A DNA stretch of 64,000 nucleotides, from assembly GCF_024055795.1 (NCBI RefSeq), contig NZ_JAMXMY010000005.1:62001-126000 (forward strand). Direction: 5' to 3'. Made by a program: the position numbers and the translations under genes. This document shows positions 8,226 through 16,533 of this stretch, piece after piece; the first letter of the stretch is position 1, and every line of letters begins with the position of its first letter. The notes below the pieces were generated by a model that searched no databases, had not been told where the DNA came from, and was given only the letters and a program-made list of their open reading frames with translations. This DNA comes from Actinoallomurus purpureus. GTDB taxonomy: Bacteria; Actinomycetota; Actinomycetes; Streptosporangiales; Streptosporangiaceae.

Positions 8226-8690
8226 ATGACTGAACGTCGGCGCTCGGCCGGATCATGGATCGAAGGAGCTCGCGCGGCGGGCGTGGAACTCGGTCGCCCC
8301 GGAGAGCGGCTGGGCCTCCCGCCCGATGGTACGGGCTCTGTCGCGGGATACGGCCGGCGGCTGGGGTCCCTGGTGATCGACTGGCTGATCGCCCTGCTCG
8401 TGGCCGCCGTCCTGGCGGCCGCCCTCCACGCCGGTGCGCAGGCCCGCAGTCTCCTCACGCTCGGCGTGTTCGGTGTCATGGCCTGGCTGCTGACCGGCCT
8501 GACCGGGACGACCGTGGGCAAGCGGCTGTGCGGGCTGCGCGTCGTCCGTACGGACGGCCGTCCCGTCGGGCTCCTCTGGGCGTTCGTCCGTACGCTGCTG
8601 CTGGTGCTGGTCCTGCCCGCGCTCATCTGGGACCGCGACTACCGCGGCCTGCACGACCGCGCCGCGAACGCGGTCGTCGTACGCCGGTGA
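8226..8690 (+). CDS. RDD-family membrane protein
   Basis: A 154-residue protein starting at ATG 8226 with GAGGG just upstream. The RDD domain begins with GYGRRLGSLVIDWLIALLV near residue 40, with the Arg and Asp that name the family. A second helix pair (LGVFGVMAWLLTG) follows, then TTVGKRLCGLRVVR and YRGLHDRAANAVVV at the end. RDD proteins are small membrane proteins of mostly unknown role, some linked to transport. A gene for an RDD protein next to glnA and a DUF4191 gene is a conserved actinobacterial arrangement. A much longer upstream frame is antisense to glnA and was rejected. Confidence 0.88.
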   Translation: MTERRRSAGSWIEGARAAGVELGRPGERLGLPPDGTGSVAGYGRRLGSLVIDWLIALLVAAVLAAALHAGAQARSLLTLGVFGVMAWLLTGLTGTTVGKRLCGLRVVRTDGRPVGLLWAFVRTLLLVLVLPALIWDRDYRGLHDRAANAVVVRR

Positions 8691-8695
8691 CCCAG

Positions 8696-8757
8696 AGCCT
8701 TGGGTCCGGTGCGTCCTGACCCCCGAAGGCATCCGCATCGATCCCGGACCCAAGGCT
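8696..8757. terminator. Bidirectional terminator between RDD and DUF4191 genes
   Basis: AGCCTTGGGTCCGG (8696-8709) and its exact complement (8744-8757) form a 14-bp stem with a 34-nt loop, filling the gap between two convergent genes. It can serve both strands. Confidence 0.7.
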
Positions 8758-8758
8758 T

Positions 8759-9457
8759 CTAGCGGGTGCGGGGCTTGGGGCCCTTCGGCATGCGGACGCC
8801 CTTCGGGACCGGGCCCTTCGGCATCTGCATCGCCTGCGGAAGCGCGTTGAGCCGGTCGATCAACTCGCTGACCTGCTCCTTCTTGAGGTTGCGCGGCAAC
8901 CTGGTCAGGTGACGCTGCAGCTTGCTGATCGGGATCTGGCCCTCTTCGGAGCCGACCTGGATGTCGTAGATCGGCACCTCGGAGGCGGCGCGGGAGATGC
9001 GCTTCTTCTCCGCGCCGATGAGCTTGCCGACGCGCGAGCGCGGCCCCTCGGCCAGGAGGATGACGCCCGGCTGGCCGATGACCCGGTGCACGACGTCCAT
9101 GTTGCGGTTGGCCTGGACGGCGGGGGTGACGACCCAGCGGCCCCGCATGTTCTCCACGAGAGAGGCGGCGGCGCCCGGCCGGCCCTCGAGCATGGAGTAC
9201 TGCGTGCGCTGCGCCATCTGCCCGAACACGATCATGCCGACCGCGATGGCGACCAGGACCCCCAGCGGGATCAGGAACAGCGCCTGACCGAGGAGTAGCC
9301 CGAGGACCACGAAGAGGACGAGGCTGCCGATCGCGGCCGCGAAGACGATGGGCATCGCCTTCGGGTTGGCCTGGTGGACCATCGAGGCGACCATGCGGAT
9401 CTGCTTGAGGCGACCGGGGCGCTCGTCCTGCGCGCCGTCCTGGGGCTTCTTTGCCAT
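8759..9457 (-). CDS. DUF4191 membrane protein
   Basis: A 232-residue protein starting at ATG 9457 (MAKKPQDG...). After a charged N-terminus (RLKQIRMVASMVHQANPKA) there are two adjacent membrane helices at about residues 38-80, then a cytosolic domain with RWVVTPAVQANRNMDVVHRV and VILLAEGPRSRV, and a basic Pro/Lys-rich tail. This is the layout of DUF4191 (Rv2219-type) proteins, which neighbour lipA in many actinobacteria; function unknown. The frame extends upstream to 9682 but that part lacks family sequence. No clear ribosome site precedes ATG 9457, so a near-leaderless mRNA is possible. Confidence 0.85.
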   Translation of the reverse strand: MAKKPQDGAQDERPGRLKQIRMVASMVHQANPKAMPIVFAAAIGSLVLFVVLGLLLGQALFLIPLGVLVAIAVGMIVFGQMAQRTQYSMLEGRPGAAASLVENMRGRWVVTPAVQANRNMDVVHRVIGQPGVILLAEGPRSRVGKLIGAEKKRISRAASEVPIYDIQVGSEEGQIPISKLQRHLTRLPRNLKKEQVSELIDRLNALPQAMQMPKGPVPKGVRMPKGPKPRTR

Positions 9458-9550
9458 GGATGGAAGGATACGAGGGTTCGGGGACCGAGTCGAAAGCGGG
9501 CCATGCCAGTCGTTAACAAAGTTCGAAACAGCCGCAGGGCCCGTAAACCG

Positions 9551-9580
9551 TTGACATGATCGACTTCCTCGCCCTAGCGT
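9551..9580 (+). promoter_or_regulatory. Sigma-A-type promoter for the C39 peptidase gene
   Basis: TTGACA (9551-9556), an 18-nt spacer and TAGCGT (9575-9580) match the actinobacterial housekeeping pattern (TTGACN, TAnnnT). They sit 35 bp before the ATG at 9615, and GGAG (9606-9609) gives the ribosome site. Confidence 0.55.
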
Positions 9581-9614
9581 CCCGAAGCAGGTTCCCGCTG
9601 TTCTTGGAGTCGTC

Positions 9615-10925
9615 ATGGTTTGGTCCGATATGCGTGCTTCGGCATGGAAGATTCCGCTCCTCGTGTCCGTCGGTCTCGCCACGGTGACGGCGACCCCGGC
9701 GACCGGCTCCGCCGCCGTGACCGCCGCGGATCAGCCGCGCGTCGCCTACCACCAGTGGACGTCGGCACACGACTTCGCGGCCGGCTCCTCGGAGGGCGTA
9801 CGCCCGGACGGGCCGGGCGCCCTGACGATCGCCCACCCCGTCGGCACCACGACCTACACGGACCCGTACGGCGGCGGCACCAAGACGTGGGACTACGCCC
9901 GCTGGACCTCCCCCGCCGTGCCCATCGGATTCGGGGCGAGTCAGCTCGTCGCGTCCTGGACCGCGAGCACGCCGCACGGCAGTTGGCTGCAGGTGGAGAT
10001 GCGCGGGCACACCGGCGCGGGCACCGACACCAAGTGGTACGTCATGGGCCGATGGGGCGCCGACGACCCGGCGGCGGGCGGTGACATCCATCGCACGTCG
10101 GTCCCGGGCCAGAAGGACGGCGACGGCAACGTCGACATCGACACGTTCGTCGCCGAGAACTCCCTGACGTCCTACCAGCTGCGCGTGACGCTCTACCGGC
10201 TGCCCGGCGGGCACGTACGGCCCGTGCTGCGCTCGGTCGGCGCGATGGCCTCACTGGTGCCGTCCCGCACGACGGTGCCGGTCAGTCCGCTGGGCGGCGC
10301 GGAGGGCATCGAGCTGAAGGTGCCCGCCTACTCCCAGGACATCCACAAGGGGCAGTACCCCGAGTACGACAACGGCGGCGAGGCCTGGTGCAGCCCCACC
10401 TCGACGTCCATGGTCGTCTCCTACTGGCGGCGCGGGCCCTCGAAACGCGACCTCGCCTGGGTCGACCCGTCGTACGCCGACCCGCAGGTGGACCACGCCG
10501 CCCGTAACACCTACGACTACAACTACAAGGGTGCCGGGAACTGGCCGTTCAACCCGGCGTACGCCGGGCGGTTCGGCCTCAACGGGTTCGTGACGCGCTT
10601 GCGCTCGGTCACCGAGCTGGAGCAGTTCATCAAGGCCGGGATCCCGGTCGTGACCTCGCAGTCGTTCAAGGCCGCCGAGATGCCGGGCGCCGGCTACAGC
10701 ACGAACGGCCACCTGTTCGTGATCGTCGGGTTCACCAAGGCCGGCGACCCGATCGTCAACGACCCGGCGTCGCCCTCGGACGCGGCCGTGCGCCACGTCT
10801 ACCCGCGCGCCAACTTCGAGAACGTCTGGCTGCGCAGTTCCTCCAGCAAGGGCGTCGCCTACATCATGTACCCGCGCGGCCACCGGCTCCCGCCGAACGT
10901 CCACGGACTCGACAAGAACTGGTGA
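9615..10925 (+). CDS. Secreted C39-family cysteine peptidase
   Basis: A 436-residue secreted protein. The signal peptide (PLLVSVGLATVTATPATGSAAV) ends near residue 40. The first half is beta-rich and ligand-binding in style. The second half is a papain-like Peptidase_C39_2 domain: nucleophile Cys259 in GEAWCSPTSTSMVVSYW, His in TNGHLFVIVGF near 370, and Asp/Asn in IVNDPAS. The usual role of such secreted domains is peptide or cell-wall-peptide cleavage; the substrate is not evident. ATG 9615 follows GGAG at a 5-nt distance; ATG 9630 is an alternative. Monocistronic, with its own promoter and terminator. Confidence 0.85.
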   Translation: MVWSDMRASAWKIPLLVSVGLATVTATPATGSAAVTAADQPRVAYHQWTSAHDFAAGSSEGVRPDGPGALTIAHPVGTTTYTDPYGGGTKTWDYARWTSPAVPIGFGASQLVASWTASTPHGSWLQVEMRGHTGAGTDTKWYVMGRWGADDPAAGGDIHRTSVPGQKDGDGNVDIDTFVAENSLTSYQLRVTLYRLPGGHVRPVLRSVGAMASLVPSRTTVPVSPLGGAEGIELKVPAYSQDIHKGQYPEYDNGGEAWCSPTSTSMVVSYWRRGPSKRDLAWVDPSYADPQVDHAARNTYDYNYKGAGNWPFNPAYAGRFGLNGFVTRLRSVTELEQFIKAGIPVVTSQSFKAAEMPGAGYSTNGHLFVIVGFTKAGDPIVNDPASPSDAAVRHVYPRANFENVWLRSSSSKGVAYIMYPRGHRLPPNVHGLDKNW

Positions 10926-10963
10926 GACCGCGCTCCTGAGACTTCTGTCCCCCCGGAAGAGAG

Positions 10964-10994
10964 GAACGCCCCGGCCGGCGCGGCCGGGGCGTTC
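10964..10994 (+). terminator. Hairpin terminator after the C39 peptidase gene
   Basis: GAACGCCCCGGCC and its exact complement form a 13-bp stem around a 5-nt loop, 39 bp after the stop. The remaining bases to 11132 show nothing else recognisable. Confidence 0.85.
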
Positions 10995-11132
10995 GTCTGC
11001 CTGGGGCCCGGGTCGGCCCGAACGCCTTCACGGGCCGGGGCCGTGCGAAACGCTCGGGGGAGACCGTCGCCGGTAAGGACGCGACCGGTCGATACCGGGA
11101 GCCGGCGTCGCCTTCACCGGGCGTTCGGCGCG

Positions 11133-11723
11133 TCACCGCCCGCCGGTCGCGGGTGGCCGCGTGCCGCGAGGGCGCATGATGAGCGCCGCGACGTGATAGG
11201 CGCACCATCCGGTGCCGGGGTTGGCGTAAGCGTGGGAGACGTCCGCCGCGAAGTACGCCGAGTCGCCCTCGTTCAGGTCCACTGATCCGTCGCCGATGGT
11301 GAGCCGCATTGTCCCGGACTCCACGACGACGTACTCGTGGGAGCCCGGGGCATAGGCGGGGAAACGTCCCGCGTCGCAGCCCGGCGGCAGCGCGGAGCGA
11401 ATCCACTCGAAGTTCACGCCGGGCACCACCGGGGTCAGGATCGTCCGCCGCCACCCCCCGGGCTCCTCCACCGTCTCCTGGTCGGCGGCGCGACGCACGA
11501 TCACGCGGTCGTCATCGGGTTCGGCGACCAGCTGGGCGAGAGACACCCCCAGCCCCTCCGCGACGCGGGCCAGCACGACGACCGTGGGCGCCTTCCTGCC
11601 GCGCTCGACCGAGGACAGCATGCTCACGCTCACGCCCGTGGCGTCGGCCAGCTGCTGCAGCGTCAGCCGCCGATCGTGCCGGAGGCCCTGTACCCGCCTG
11701 CCCAGCGCCACGAGATTCAGCAT
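11133..11723 (-). CDS. XRE-family regulator with C-terminal cupin domain
   Basis: A 196-residue transcription factor. Residues 8-66 form an XRE helix-turn-helix (LTLQQLADATGVSVSMLSSV). Residues ~115-185 form a cupin (YAPGSHEYVVVESGTMRLTI, DLNEGDSAYFAADVSHAYAN), the usual sensor part of this two-domain family. It is divergent from a Pat-like N-acetyltransferase with only 45 bp between the starts, so it very likely represses or activates that gene and itself. The ligand bound by the cupin is unknown. Confidence 0.88.
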   Translation of the reverse strand: MLNLVALGRRVQGLRHDRRLTLQQLADATGVSVSMLSSVERGRKAPTVVVLARVAEGLGVSLAQLVAEPDDDRVIVRRAADQETVEEPGGWRRTILTPVVPGVNFEWIRSALPPGCDAGRFPAYAPGSHEYVVVESGTMRLTIGDGSVDLNEGDSAYFAADVSHAYANPGTGWCAYHVAALIMRPRGTRPPATGGR

Positions 11724-11728
11724 TACTC

Positions 11729-11734
11729 TATAAT
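11729..11734 (+). promoter_or_regulatory. TATAAT -10 box for the acetyltransferase gene
   Basis: A perfect TATAAT lies 35 bp before GTG 11769 and only 6 bp from the start of the divergent XRE-cupin gene. Polymerase binding here would be directly blocked by a regulator on this 45-bp spacer. A matching -35 is not obvious. Confidence 0.45.
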
Positions 11735-11768
11735 GTCAGTGAATTTCGCTAAAGAGAAACGAGGGCCC

Positions 11769-12290
11769 GTGTCGATCAGTCCGGTGACCATCCGTGCGGC
11801 GGCGCCCGCGGACCTGGGGACGGTGGCGGACATCTATGCGCACTACGTCCGCGACACCGTGATCACGTTCGATGAGACGCCGCCGGCCGTGGCGGACTGG
11901 CGACGACGGCTCGACGACCTCACGGGCCGCGGCCTTCCCTTCCTGGTCGCCGAGGTCGCCGGCGAACCCGCCGGATACGCCTACGCCGCGCCGTGGCGCC
12001 CCAAACCGGCGTACCGGTACAGCGTGGAGGACACGATCTACCTGGCCCCGGATCGGACCGGACAGGGGCTGGGAGGGGCCCTCCTGGGGGCCCTGGTGAC
12101 GGAGTGCGCGCGGGCGGGCGTCCATCAGATGATCGCCGTCATCGCCGACGCCGGCGTCGACGCGTCGGTGGCGCTGCACCGGAGGTTCGGCTTCACCGAC
12201 GCGGGCCGGCTGACGGACGTCGGGTACAAGCACGGCCGCTGGATCGACACGCTGCTGATGCAGCGGACGATCGGCCCGGCGCGTCCCTAG
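11769..12290 (+). CDS. GNAT N-acetyltransferase, phosphinothricin acetyltransferase-like
   Basis: A 173-residue acetyl-CoA-dependent N-acetyltransferase. The order IRAAAPADLGTVADIYAHYV, ETPPAVADWRRRL, AGYAYAAPWRPKPAYRYSVE, YLAPDRTGQGLGGALL (acetyl-CoA loop) and GYKHGRWIDTLLMQR follows the Pat/Bar and methionine sulfoximine acetyltransferase pattern. Such enzymes detoxify glutamine synthetase inhibitors and related amino acids, a plausible role given glnA 4 kb away. GTG 11769 has GAGG 4 nt upstream; ATG 11733 would overlap the -10 box, so I preferred the GTG. Probably controlled by the divergent XRE-cupin protein. Substrate is inference. Confidence 0.85.
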   Translation: MSISPVTIRAAAPADLGTVADIYAHYVRDTVITFDETPPAVADWRRRLDDLTGRGLPFLVAEVAGEPAGYAYAAPWRPKPAYRYSVEDTIYLAPDRTGQGLGGALLGALVTECARAGVHQMIAVIADAGVDASVALHRRFGFTDAGRLTDVGYKHGRWIDTLLMQRTIGPARP

Positions 12291-12296
12291 GGGCCC

Positions 12297-13229
12297 CTAG
12301 TCCGCCTGGCGGGCGGTGATGGCCTGCTGGTAGAGGCGTCCGGCGCGGTAGCTGGAGCGCACCAGGGGTCCGGACATGACCCCGGAGAAGCCGATCTGTT
12401 CGGCCTCGTCCTTGAGTTCGACGAACTCCTCAGGCTTGACCCAGCGTTCGACGGGGTGGTGGCGGGGGGAGGGGCGTAGGTACTGGGTGATGGTGAGGAG
12501 TTCGCATCCGGCTTCGTGGAGGTCGCGCATCGCGTCTGTGATCTCTTGGCGGGTTTCGCCCATGCCCAGGATGAGGTTGGACTTGGTGACCAGGCCTGCT
12601 TGGCGGGCGGCGGTCAGTACGTTCAGGGAGCGGTCGTAGCGGAAGCCGGGGCGGATGCGTTTGAAGATGCGGGGGACGGTTTCGAGGTTGTGGGCCAGGA
12701 CTTCGGGGCGGGCGGAGAAGACCTCGGCGAGGAGGTGGGCGGTGGCGTTGAAGTCGGGGATGAGGAGTTCGACGCCGCAGCCGGGGATGGTGGTGTGGAT
12801 CTGGCGGACGGTTTCGGCGTAGAGCCAGGCGCCGCCGTCGGGTAGGTCGTCGCGGGCGACGCCGGTGATGGTGGCGTATTTGAGGCCCATGCGCGTGACG
12901 GAGTCGGCGACGCGGCGGGGTTCGTCGGGGTCGTAGGCGGCGGGTTTGCCGGTGTCGATCTGGCAGAAGTCGCAGCGGCGGGTGCATTGGTCGCCGCCGA
13001 TGAGGAAGGTGGCTTCGCGGTCTTCCCAGCATTCGTAGATGTTGGGGCAGCCGGCTTCTTGGCAGACGGTGTGCAGGCCTTCGGTGCGGACCAGGTCGGT
13101 CAGTTCGCGGTATTGGGGGCCCATCGACAGCCGGGTCTTGATCCAGGGCGGTTTGCGTTCGATCGGTGTCGCGGCGTTCCTGGCCTCGACACGCAACAAC
13201 TTCCGGCCCTCAGGAGATACGGCTGTCAC
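12297..13229 (-). CDS. lipA: Lipoyl synthase
   Basis: A 310-residue radical SAM enzyme that inserts two sulfurs into octanoyl-E2 or GcvH to make lipoate. Both clusters are visible: the auxiliary motif Cys56-x4-Cys61-x5-Cys67 and the radical SAM motif CTRRCDFC (Cys82, 86, 89), plus the C-terminal RSSY that ligates the auxiliary cluster. It works after LipB, whose gene lies 0.8 kb upstream, and feeds the E2 subunit encoded at 16.5 kb. Codon use is odd in the central ~250 codons: Glu, Lys and Gln are mostly GAA, AAA and CAA, unlike neighbouring genes. It abuts the convergent acetyltransferase by 6 bp. Confidence 0.97.
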   Translation of the reverse strand: MTAVSPEGRKLLRVEARNAATPIERKPPWIKTRLSMGPQYRELTDLVRTEGLHTVCQEAGCPNIYECWEDREATFLIGGDQCTRRCDFCQIDTGKPAAYDPDEPRRVADSVTRMGLKYATITGVARDDLPDGGAWLYAETVRQIHTTIPGCGVELLIPDFNATAHLLAEVFSARPEVLAHNLETVPRIFKRIRPGFRYDRSLNVLTAARQAGLVTKSNLILGMGETRQEITDAMRDLHEAGCELLTITQYLRPSPRHHPVERWVKPEEFVELKDEAEQIGFSGVMSGPLVRSSYRAGRLYQQAITARQAD

Positions 13230-13469
13230 CCGTCCAGGGTATGTCCGGATTCACTCATGTTGCGCAAGGGGTTGGCATGGTGGACGATCTTCCGAGAACT
13301 CGCGGCCGCGAGCCTGAACGGCGCCGGCTCCGTACTCCACACCGGCCCTCCGTGGTGCCGGTAGGAGGTTGAGATCGGCGTTTTATCTCGTTCTCACCAT
13401 ACGTAGCTGTCGATCTCTCTAAGGTGACGTGGGTGTCGCGTGCAGAGTGACGTATGACGGAGGTCAGGC

Positions 13470-13973
13470 GTGCGAGTGGCCATGACGTACCTCAGGCTTC
13501 CGGAGGCCGAGGGCGCAGGCGATCCGGGGTCCCGTGCCCGAGCGGTGTTCGGCACGGGGAACTGGCGGGAGAAGCATCCAGTGCTTCCCGTCGCCGGTGC
13601 CTGGCAGGCACTGCACTACCTGCTGACCGGTGACCCCTGGGACGGCCCGCACCCGGCCGCGGACGTGGTCTGCGGTGGGCGGCTGCTCACCGAGGACGGC
13701 GCCGAGGAGCTCGGCGTCGACGTCATCTACCTGACGGCCGACCGGGTCAAGCTGGCCGCCGACCATCTCGCCGCGACCGAGTTCGCGCGGATCGCCGGAC
13801 GCTACGACGCCGAGCGGATGGCCGAGCTCGGCGTCCAGGGCGCGGAGGAGTGGGTGGGCGAGCCCGCCGAGGCCATCCGCGACGGCGAGCTGCGCGTGGT
13901 GTACGAGCGGCTCACCCGTTTCTTCGAGGCCGCCTCGGCGGAGGGCCACGCCATCTTCAAGGCGATGGGCTGA
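13470..13973 (+). CDS. DUF1877-family (YfbM-like) protein
   Basis: A 167-residue protein with the DUF1877 pattern: an early PVAGAWQALHYLLTGDPWDG motif near residue 40, VVCGGRLLTEDGAEELG, and a C-terminal helical ELRVVYERLTRFFEAASAEG. These small cytosolic proteins adopt a known fold (E. coli YfbM) but have no established function. GTG 13470 is used. It sits between lipA and lipB but on the opposite strand, so it interrupts the lipoate cluster and is not part of it. Confidence 0.75.
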   Translation: MRVAMTYLRLPEAEGAGDPGSRARAVFGTGNWREKHPVLPVAGAWQALHYLLTGDPWDGPHPAADVVCGGRLLTEDGAEELGVDVIYLTADRVKLAADHLAATEFARIAGRYDAERMAELGVQGAEEWVGEPAEAIRDGELRVVYERLTRFFEAASAEGHAIFKAMG

Positions 13974-13988
13974 CGTCGCCCCGAGTCG

Positions 13989-14741
13989 TCAGGAGCGAAC
14001 GGAGCCGCCGAGCATCGCGTCGAGCGACCGATGCGCGGTGGCGGGCGCGCCGAGCACCTCGGCGAGCCGCCGCTCGGACAGGGCCAGCACCTCGGCGACG
14101 GTGACCTTCCGTCCCAGCTCGGCGGAGAGCGACGTGGTGCCCGCGTCGCGGATGCCGCACGGGATGATCCGGTCGAACCACGTGAGGTCACAGTCGCAGT
14201 TGATCTCGAACCCGTGCATCGTGACACCCCGGGAGACCCGGATGCCGATCGCGCCGACCTTGCGGTCGGGAACGCCGGGCACCCACACGCCGCTGCGGCC
14301 CTCGACCCGCTCGGTCGCCAGCCCCAGGTCGGCGCACGTGTTGATCAGCGCCTCCTCGATCGTGCGGACGTACGCGACGACGTCGACGGGCTCGCGCAGC
14401 TTGACGATCGGGTAGCCCACCAGCTGGCCGGGACCGTGCCAGGTGATCTTCCCGCCCCGGTCGACGTCGATCACGGGTGCGCCGGGGTCACCGATCGGCC
14501 GGTCCAGCGGCTCGGTGCGCTTGCCGGCCGTGTAGACCGGCGGGTGCTCCAGCAGCAGGACGACGTCGGGGATCTCGTCCGCGACCCGGCGCTCGTGCAG
14601 CCGGCGCTGCAGCTCCCACGCCTCCTCGTACGGGATCGCGCGATCGCCGAAGCCGGCGTGGATGAAGACCAGATCGCTGGTGCCCACGGCCGCCGGGCGC
14701 TCGCCGACGACCGTGGTGATGGATTCTTCGCTGGCGCTCAC
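13989..14741 (-). CDS. lipB: Octanoyl-[ACP]:protein octanoyltransferase
   Basis: A 250-residue LipB, which moves octanoyl from acyl carrier protein onto lipoyl domains. Motifs are complete: [18 protein letters not shown], Lys161 in RKVGAIGI and the thioester Cys195 in [16 protein letters not shown] 14741 is chosen because it lies just after the upstream peptidase stop and has GAGGG ahead of it; the frame is open further upstream only as a shadow of the peptidase gene. With lipA it completes lipoate synthesis for the 2-oxoglutarate dehydrogenase E2 next door. Confidence 0.95.
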   Translation of the reverse strand: MSASEESITTVVGERPAAVGTSDLVFIHAGFGDRAIPYEEAWELQRRLHERRVADEIPDVVLLLEHPPVYTAGKRTEPLDRPIGDPGAPVIDVDRGGKITWHGPGQLVGYPIVKLREPVDVVAYVRTIEEALINTCADLGLATERVEGRSGVWVPGVPDRKVGAIGIRVSRGVTMHGFEINCDCDLTWFDRIIPCGIRDAGTTSLSAELGRKVTVAEVLALSERRLAEVLGAPATAHRSLDAMLGGSVRS

Positions 14742-14746
14742 GACCC

Positions 14747-15499
14747 TCAGCGTACGACGTCTCCGAAGGACGCCAGCAGCCGAGGCTCGATCCGCGTCTC
14801 CTTGACGCCGCCCGCGCCGTCCGCGCGGACGTGGTACGCCCCGCGGCCCTCGACGTAGGTCACGGCCTGGACGAACTCGGTCCCGACGTAGTGCAGCCCG
14901 ACCGCCTCGTCGGCGGCGTACCCGTCGGGCAGCGTGCCCTCGGCCACGAGCCGCTGCAGCAGCGGCCGGCGCTGCTCGTCGCTGTCGTAGTGGACGCCGC
15001 AGGAGTAGGGCAGCAGGCCCAGCCCGTCCGTGAGCGGCCGCAGCCGCGGGCCGAAGGAGTCGGTGGTGCCGCCGACGTGCCAGCACAGGGCCCCGGCGCT
15101 CTGCCCGCACAGGACGACCCCTGACCGCCAGGCCTCGGCGAACGCGTCCGTGAGGCCGTGCAGGCGCCACAGGGCCAGCAGGTTGGCGATGCTCCCGCCG
15201 GAGACGTACACGAAGTCCTGGGCGAGCAGGTGCGCCGCCGGGTCCTCGTGGTTCGGCATCGGGAACAGCGCCAGGTGGCTCACCTCGGCGTCCACCCCGG
15301 CGAACGCGGCGTAGAAGCGGGCGATCGCCTCGGCGGCGTCCCCGAGGGCGGTGGTGAGGAAGCACACCCGGGGGCGGTCCTGGCCGGTGAGGTCCAGGGC
15401 GTACCGCAGGAGGGGGCTCGGCGTCACCCCGTAGCGGTCGGTGGGGATGAAGCCGCCACCGCCGATCGCCACGATGTGCGGCTTGCCGTCAGTGCTCAC
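14747..15499 (-). CDS. Peptidase E-like S51 peptidase
   Basis: A 250-residue cytosolic S51 (dipeptidase E-like) enzyme. The nucleophile Ser134 is in the elbow [13 protein letters not shown]; an N-terminal IVAIGGGG strand-loop and [14 protein letters not shown] support the alpha-aspartyl dipeptidase fold, and a His near LHYVG may complete the triad. The family cleaves Asp-X dipeptides; cyanophycinase-like activity is an alternative. It is followed after 5 bp by lipB and is probably cotranscribed with it. Confidence 0.85.
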   Translation of the reverse strand: MSTDGKPHIVAIGGGGFIPTDRYGVTPSPLLRYALDLTGQDRPRVCFLTTALGDAAEAIARFYAAFAGVDAEVSHLALFPMPNHEDPAAHLLAQDFVYVSGGSIANLLALWRLHGLTDAFAEAWRSGVVLCGQSAGALCWHVGGTTDSFGPRLRPLTDGLGLLPYSCGVHYDSDEQRRPLLQRLVAEGTLPDGYAADEAVGLHYVGTEFVQAVTYVEGRGAYHVRADGAGGVKETRIEPRLLASFGDVVR

Positions 15500-15619
15500 T
15501 GCGTCCTCCTCGACCCGTACGGCTATCCGTCACGCTACGGCCACGGGGCGGGACCGCGCAGGGGGAGTGGCACGTTCGTTGCGACTTCCTGGGGGAGACG
15601 ACACCTTCCCCGGCCGGGG

Positions 15620-16507
15620 TCACGGAAGGATGTCGGCGAGCGCGGAACCGAGGTCCGGATGCCGGAACCCGAAGCCCGATGCGGTGAGGCGGGCCGGCAG
15701 GATGCGCTGGCTCACGAGGACCCCCTCGTCGGCCAGTCCGCCCAGCGCCAGCCGCAGCACGGCGGGCGGTACGGCGATGGGGGTCGGCCGGTGCAGGGCC
15801 CGGCCGACGGCGGCGGTGTAGGCGGCGTTGGTGACGGGTTCGGGGGCGGTGAGGTTCACCGGGCCCGCCAGCGGGCCGTCGATGAGGAAGCGCAGGGCCG
15901 CGACCTGGTCGACGAGGGAGATCCAGCTCATCCACTGGCGGCCGTTGCCGAGCCTGCCGCCGAGCCCGGCCCGGAACACCGGGAGCAGCCGGCCGAGCAC
16001 GCCGCCCTCACGGGCCAGCACGGCGCCGGTGCGCGGGAGCACGACGCGGATCCCGGCCTCGGCCGCAGGCGCGGTGGCGGCCTCCCAGTCACGGCACAGT
16101 GCGGCGAGGAACCCCTCGCCCACGGGGTCGTCCTCGTCCACCGTACGGTCGCCGGTGTCGCCGTAGTAGCCGCTCGCCGAGCCGGACACGAGCACCGACG
16201 GCCGGTCGTCGAGCGCGGCCAGGGCCCGGCACAGGGTGCGGGTGCCCTCGACGCGGCTGTCGCGGATCTCCTGCCGGTAACACGCGCTCCACCGCCGGTC
16301 GCCGATGCCCGCCCCGGCGAGGTGGACGACCGCGTCGACGCCCTCCAGGGAGGCGGTGTCCACCTCCCCGAACGGATCCCAGCGGACCTCGTCGTCGTCC
16401 GCGGGCCGGCGTCGTACGAGCCTGAGAACGGTTCGGCCCTCGCCGCGCAGCGCGCGAACGAGGGCCGAACCGATGAGTCCGGTCGAACCGGTGATGGCGA
16501 TCTGCAC
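15620..16507 (-). CDS. TIGR01777-family NAD(P)-binding epimerase-like protein
   Basis: A 295-residue extended short-chain dehydrogenase-like protein. The Rossmann start is ITGSTGLIGSALVRALRGEG and the active-site region is VLVSGSASGYYGDTGDRTV. The C-terminal DUF1731 segment (LRLALGGLADEGVLVSQRILP) is also present. This is the Rv2216 type, placed beside the E2 gene in mycobacteria as here (26 bp after E2 on the same strand). The substrate of TIGR01777 proteins is unknown. Confidence 0.88.
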   Translation of the reverse strand: MQIAITGSTGLIGSALVRALRGEGRTVLRLVRRRPADDDEVRWDPFGEVDTASLEGVDAVVHLAGAGIGDRRWSACYRQEIRDSRVEGTRTLCRALAALDDRPSVLVSGSASGYYGDTGDRTVDEDDPVGEGFLAALCRDWEAATAPAAEAGIRVVLPRTGAVLAREGGVLGRLLPVFRAGLGGRLGNGRQWMSWISLVDQVAALRFLIDGPLAGPVNLTAPEPVTNAAYTAAVGRALHRPTPIAVPPAVLRLALGGLADEGVLVSQRILPARLTASGFGFRHPDLGSALADILP

Positions 16508-16533
16508 GATCGCAGCCTAGTTTTCGGCTGGGC

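Noticed and set aside
11733-11768. ATG 11733 as start of the Pat-like acetyltransferase
   Set aside because: It lies within the TATAAT box and gives twelve extra residues outside the family start.
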